Below are positions 59,503 to 64,000 of a stretch of DNA of 64,000 nucleotides, one piece after another (the first letter of the stretch is position 1; each line of letters begins with the position of its first letter). The position numbers were made by a program, and so were the translations under genes. The notes below the pieces were generated by a model. That model ran no database searches. It saw nothing but the letters and a program-made list of their open reading frames with translations, and had not been told where the DNA came from. The stretch covers positions 14,728,983 to 14,792,982 of the forward strand of contig NC_087077.1 in NCBI RefSeq assembly GCF_026151205.1, given 5' to 3'. The DNA comes from Bolinopsis microptera. Taxonomy: Eukaryota; Ctenophora; Tentaculata; Lobata; Bolinopsidae.

Positions 59503-61381
59503 AAAGTTTATCGGTATACTTCACTGGAACCTCCAATTTGATCAAAATTAAATGATCAGCAATTTTGACATGTACACTACAGCTGATATAACTACTGTGC
59601 ATTATGTTGAATGAACAAAAAATCTCTCGATTGATATAAGCCGTATCACTCATTTCCCATTGATCTGATCCTTGAAAATTGTTTTAAGTGTCGAGCATTG
59701 TCAGTTAAAAGTTCTAATTTTTATTATAAATTATACAGACTATAGCTAATGCTATGTCGTTATGATCATACAAGTTACAACAACAAGAGTATTGTATATA
59801 TCACAGTGCTGGCAAGCACGACCGGTGCATTTATTGTGGGTATACTATGTACCCCCTTTACTATTATACCCCCTTTATTATTATACCCCCTTTGGTACAC
59901 GTTACAAGCCTCTTTCGTGCACGCGAAGCGTGCACTCCGGCCGGAGGCGGCGGCCGAAGGCCGCCGCCTCCGGCAGGAGTTTTTCAGGCATTAAGACTCA
60001 TCGGAAGTCGTTCAGCAGATTTATTTTTAATTCAAAACATTCTAATTTGATGTCAAAGATGACAGGAATAAAAAATAGTTATGTTGAGATTTTTAAGAAA
60101 TTTGCATAAAATACTCGCCAGCACTGTTATACGAAATTCGGTAAAAAACCCAAAATCGCCATATTCAGGTGCCTTAAAAACCATGTTAAAATCGAGTTAG
60201 AGATCTGAAATTTTTCAGGGCGTCTAGACGTTGACCAAATCGACTGCAAAAAAAGTTTCAGGTTTCAGGAACATCGGGAAGTGGGTTTTCTAGAACCCCT
60301 GTTTTACGACAGATTGTCGTGATATCTATCTATATATATACATATATATATATATATTCAGGGATAGACGCTTTGCCAGTCAATTGTAGCCTGTATTTAA
60401 TTGTCCATAGATTCAAAAGTATAAAAGATACAGCCATTTCCGACCACAGGTCTTGAAAATAATTGTTTACACTTTAGTTTACATTGTATAAGCAAATAAT
60501 TTGACGTCATGAACACCCCTTGATGACGTCATCAAGTTAACCGTTTTTAAAACTTGATTTTTGACAAAGTAATAACTTTTAAAAATGATTTTACACCATT
60601 AAAACGTAATTGTATTCAAAATCTGAGGAAATTTTTATCTTAGATAATTGTTCAAGCATTCTGAAAATCTACCGGAAAGTTTTTCTAGCTTGCTCCTTCA
60701 TAAAGATATTCGTCATTGAAGTTTGTGCTTTTTTTAAGAATTATTTTATAAAAACGTCAATTTTGCGATTTAGTATTCTCTGGTGTTGGGCCATGCCTTG
60801 GGTTGTGGAGCTCAGTTCTGCCTCCTATAGGTATAAATTGTGCATTAGGCTAGTTTTAAAGTTAAAAATCGAAAAGTTGCACACGTGGGGACACGCCCAA
60901 ATTGATAAAAAATTGCTAAAATCACTGAAAATTGCTGTTTTCGTCATTTTCTGTCAACTTTAGAGTGCCGTTGTGATAACAGTTCTTCTTGAAATACTTT
61001 GAAACTTTGCGTGCTTATCAAGCTATATATAAAACAATTACATGCAAAAATTTACGGCGATTCAATATTGGATGCGCACGCAACGTCCGCTCAAAGTTTG
61101 CACGTGCGAAAGGTGAGAATTTTGCTCATTCGTGATTTCCAACAAATTCTGCTTTGCCACGACAGTTTAATGTCATTATAAATGAATTTAATGTCAACTT
61201 GAATGAGTATTAAGTGGCATATTCAGTCAGTGATCGACCGATATGCTTACCTAAACACAAGGAAATGTTTTTAAAGGAAAAATTTCGAAATTGTTGAAAC
61301 TTCCTCCTTATTAATGAAGATATCAGTTTATATTTCGACTTTATAAAGTACCCTGACATTATAATCAAAAAGAGATGATAC
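59503..61381. other. intergenic; hairpins, weak inverted repeat, two CRE palindromes
   Basis: No gene supported. CACAGTGCTGGC (59802) and its complement near 60117 suggest a decayed element. TGACGTCA occurs at 60502-60509 and 60524-60531. Short ORFs at 59749-60109, 60610-60963 and 60999-61181 lack coding features. Confidence 0.45.
59917..59974. other. two adjacent perfect hairpins with GAA loops
   Basis: GTGCACGC-GAA-GCGTGCAC (59917-59935) is followed by a 16-bp GC-only stem GCCGGAGGCGGCGGCC with a GAA loop (59940-59974). The first apex is GCGAAGC, a sequence known to form an exceptionally stable DNA mini-hairpin. Confidence 0.9.
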
Positions 61382-61887
61382 TTGACCAAAACCCATAATC
61401 ATGGGTAGAGTGGACCGCTGCCAGTGTCTCTCTTTCCCAAACAAAAGGAAATGATATTAATTTGATTGACCGTTCTCAAATGCAAAATGATACCGAGAAT
61501 GAAATCGGTCGCTCGCTTTTCCCATTCATTTACAATTGTAATAGATTAAGAAGAACTACCCAAAGGCAGCTGTACTCGGCAATAAAGATTCAATAAACTT
61601 CAGCTAATTCAATAAGTAATAACTACAACCCTTACCCCGAAATACTAGGTATCGACCCGAACGCAACCCAAAGAGATTTTTACAGCATCTGATTGATGTA
61701 CCTAATCAATCGAAACTTATTACAATTCGGAAGCCGTGAATGAATGGGAAAAGCGAGCGACCGATTTCATTCTCGGTATCATTTTGCATTTGAGAACGGT
61801 CAATCAAATTAATATCATTTCCTTTTGTTTGGGAAAGAGAGACACTGGCAGCGGTCCACTCTACCCATGATTATGGGTTTTGGTCAA
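61382..61887. mobile_element. foldback element with 149-bp near-perfect arms
   Basis: The left arm 61382-61530 (starting TTGACCAAAACCCATAATC) is mirrored by 61739-61887. The ~208-bp centre is AT-rich and non-coding. Confidence 0.88.
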
Positions 61888-62173
61888 ATTTGTTTCTATA
61901 TTTAAATCCGGGACTCAATACTCAAAGTCAATACTTGCGAGCGTGCTAAATCGTTTAATACTGGTACTTCGAGATTCTTCTACATTCTATAAAGGACCCC
62001 CGGCCGTTTAAACCGCTAGTTTGTAGGTTTATAACCTTACCTACCAAGACGCGCGCCGGCCATTCCACATAGAGCAGCTAGAGCTCCAAAGTATAGCATA
62101 TACTTATTCACAATCCATACCATCACCCAGTAGTTGCCAGTCACCAGAACAGTGGATGAGTGGACAGCAGTGC

Positions 62174-62303
62174 AGTAGTTATGAATATGACAGCATTCTA
62201 CAGAAGTAGTAGTACTAGTAGTAGTAGTACTTATAGTTATAGTAGTACTATACTAGCGGTCTTTTGCACTTTGCAGAATACTGTCATATTCACAACTATA
62301 ACA
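62174..62303. repeat. inverted repeat around (TAG)n
   Basis: TAGTTATGAATATGACAGCATTCT is nearly mirrored by AGAATACTGTCATATTCACAACTA. The loop contains TAGTAGTAC repeats. Confidence 0.65.
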
Positions 62304-62328
62304 AATTGTAAATGTCCCCACGCCGTAG

Positions 62329-62639
62329 CAGTGGCGTAACGAAGGGCCCCGCCGACCCCGCTGTGCGGGGGGGGGGGGGGGGGCAATCTTACTCTTAGGG
62401 GGGGCGCCAAATCGACGTTTGAATGTGGGACAATTTCAAAAAACTTAACTACGGTACTAGCAAAACTGCGCGTTTTGCTCTAGAAACACACTTTTTTAGA
62501 GATTTTACCGGTGTATCCTCTAAAATCATCTAATTTGTTCAATTTTAGGGAGGGGCTCTGAAAGTGGAGGGGGCGCCAACAGGGGGGGGGGGGGGGCGAT
62601 TTTTCAGCGGGGTCGCCAACAGGCAACGTTACGCCACTG
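62329..62639. mobile_element. hAT-like MITE with CAGTGGCGTAACG ends
   Basis: A 13-bp terminal inverted repeat, CAGTGGCGTAACG, at both ends (62329 and 62639). The interior holds G-runs and GGCGCCAA words. No clean 8-bp target duplication is visible, so the family call rests on the tips only. Confidence 0.65.
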
Positions 62640-62948
62640 CCGGCCGTAAAGTCCTGTTTTGGTAATAACCGTTCCCAAACCGTTCCCAAATGACAATGAG
62701 TATAACATGGTGCTTGGACACCGAAAATAAAATCGATCGCTCCACTTTTTCCATTCTTTCATCTAAAAGTAAAAATCCGCGGTAATTTATTCATCTTAAA
62801 TTTGTATCACGTCGTGATCTGACCCCATTGTCGTTTTGTGACCACCATTGTCGTTTCACTAAGCGTTCCAACGATACAGGGGAGCCGCGCGGCGGGTCAT
62901 ACAACTAAACCGAAACGTATGACAATCTTAAATGATAATCTCAATAAA

Positions 62949-62984
<36 letters not shown>

Positions 62985-63460
62985 GGAAATTTCCGAGCGG
63001 CTATATTTTTAAAAACGGTAAGAGTTACGGGACTGGTTTTTTCGGTATAGTGCCGACAAAACTCTGACAAAGCCAATAAGCAATTTTTTTTAAATCGGCC
63101 GGTTTAATTGATGGTTTTGTACCACAAATGTGACAAAAAATGGCTCAAATTTTCTCCCTCCTCGCTCTCTCTCCCATTACTGCATATTATGTAGCGTTGG
63201 TACATATAATATATCATAATTAGGTTAGGTTTGGTTATTGTTTGATTATATAATATATTAATATATATTATTATCGAACTTTAGACAAATCCAAAGTATT
63301 TACTAAGAACATCCTAAAGACCTGATAAGTCTACTTAAAAGACTTGCAGAACTGAAAACTTACTATGAATGCAAAAAATGGAACTTAAAACTGAAATTAT
63401 CAAAATCAAAAATTATGCAAAAATTGAACTTAAAACTGAAATTATCAAACTAAACAAATT
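62640..63460. other. intergenic with second copy of the (TG)n-linked repeat
   Basis: 62951-63050 carries (GT)n, then GAAATTTCCGAGCGGCT and AAAACGGTAAGAGTTACG, matching 43637-43738. No gene is seen otherwise. Confidence 0.55.
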
Positions 63461-64000
63461 CAAAATAAATTTCTCCACAATTGGCGGTTCGAGGCTAAAT
63501 GCCTTAAATCTGTCAAGTCGTCACTATTATTCAAATTAATATTTCTTTTATTTAAATCGTCTAAAATAGTTTTAAAAATATTACATTGACATGATGTCTA
63601 CCAATCCTACCCCTCATATTTGACATACTATCAACAGCAAAATTTAGAGCTAGTTGTGGTGGTGAGTTGCAGTCGCTACGAAAAATGTGCCCAAACATTT
63701 TCCAGCGGGATTTATGAACTCTCTCTGAAAGTGGAGTTACATTGCAACGAGCATACAAGTCCTTGTTGCTGATGATGCGGGGATAGGTCATGTTGATGAC
63801 ACGTCTGAGATGTTTGCGTTGACATACATCAACTTTATTGATAATGTTCTGTGGAGCTGCCCAGCTGGTACAGTTGTACAATAAAACAGGGGTAACAAAT
63901 GCTTCATACAGCTTGATTTTGACAGGAAGAGAAATGCGGGATTTCTCTGCCCATACCTTGCTGTATTTCTCAAAGGTAGCGTTAGCAAGGATGCATCGGC
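63461..64000 (-). pseudogene. LINE reverse-transcriptase C-terminal fragment (runs off window)
   Basis: Minus-strand frame open from the window edge: RCILANATFEKYSKVW, SLPVKIKLYEAFVTPVLLYN, CQRKHLRRVI, SRWKMFGHIFRS, typical of the thumb/C-terminal part of non-LTR RTs. The frame stops at 63561. After a one-base shift in a T-run (~63575-63590) it resumes as ILDDLNKRNINL, SDDLTDLRHLASNRQLWRNL and ends at TGA 63461-63463. It is therefore decayed, or mis-sequenced at one base. It belongs to a different element from the LINE at 18342. Confidence 0.8.

Noticed and set aside
60610-60963. 117-codon + ORF rich in Phe, Ile, Lys
   Set aside because: AT-rich chance frame with no conserved features.

Overview
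This window looks like nuclear DNA of an invertebrate animal. It has spliced genes with GT-AG introns, one multi-domain 7TM receptor, a DOCK-family Rac GEF, MFS transporters, a tandem thrombospondin-type-1 (TSP1) receptor, non-LTR retrotransposons, MITEs and TTAGGG-type telomere-like motifs. Nothing seen here fixes the phylum; a cnidarian or other early-branching marine animal would fit, but that is a guess. The sequence also shows signs of long-read assembly noise: large simple repeats, one-base homopolymer losses and one degraded duplicate.

Layout. 1-1458 holds the 3' part of an LDLa-7TM receptor (+). 3789-5420 is an intronless SV2/SVOP-like MFS transporter (+). Its last 276 bp are duplicated, and each copy runs into a large (CCCTGA)n array (5450-7119). 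8466-33786 (-) is one very large gene that I assembled from splice phases: a signal peptide, about 47 tandem TSP1 repeats each encoded by a ~180-bp phase-2 exon, a transmembrane exon and a short cytoplasmic tail. Its introns carry a LINE, paired hAT-like MITEs, foldback elements and a SINE-like insertion. 33.8-38.9 kb is gene-free and repeat-rich, with a 1.1-kb direct duplication and a 551-bp (GT)n tract. 38943-42848 (+) is an 11-exon SLC22-like transporter of 533 codons. 44457-51270 (+) is a 3-exon DOCK gene of about 1799 aa. 51.6-57.8 kb is low-complexity DNA plus a large inverted-repeat element. 57841-59502 (+) is a 6-exon gene of the CXorf65/C22orf15 family (186 aa). The rest is gene-poor and rich in inverted repeats, ending in a LINE fragment on the minus strand (63461-64000).

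How it fits together. There is no operon-like logic. The neighbours are unrelated single-copy animal genes: a receptor, two transporters, an adhesion or recognition receptor, a cytoskeletal regulator and a family of unknown function. The most interesting locus is the TSP1 receptor. It is a homogenised exon array that can change repeat number, all its exons are phase-compatible, and its tail carries paired tyrosines. The multi-exon models (TSP1 gene, SLC22, DOCK 5' end, CXorf65-like) come from matching splice sites, reading phase and family resemblance by eye. None was tested against transcripts.
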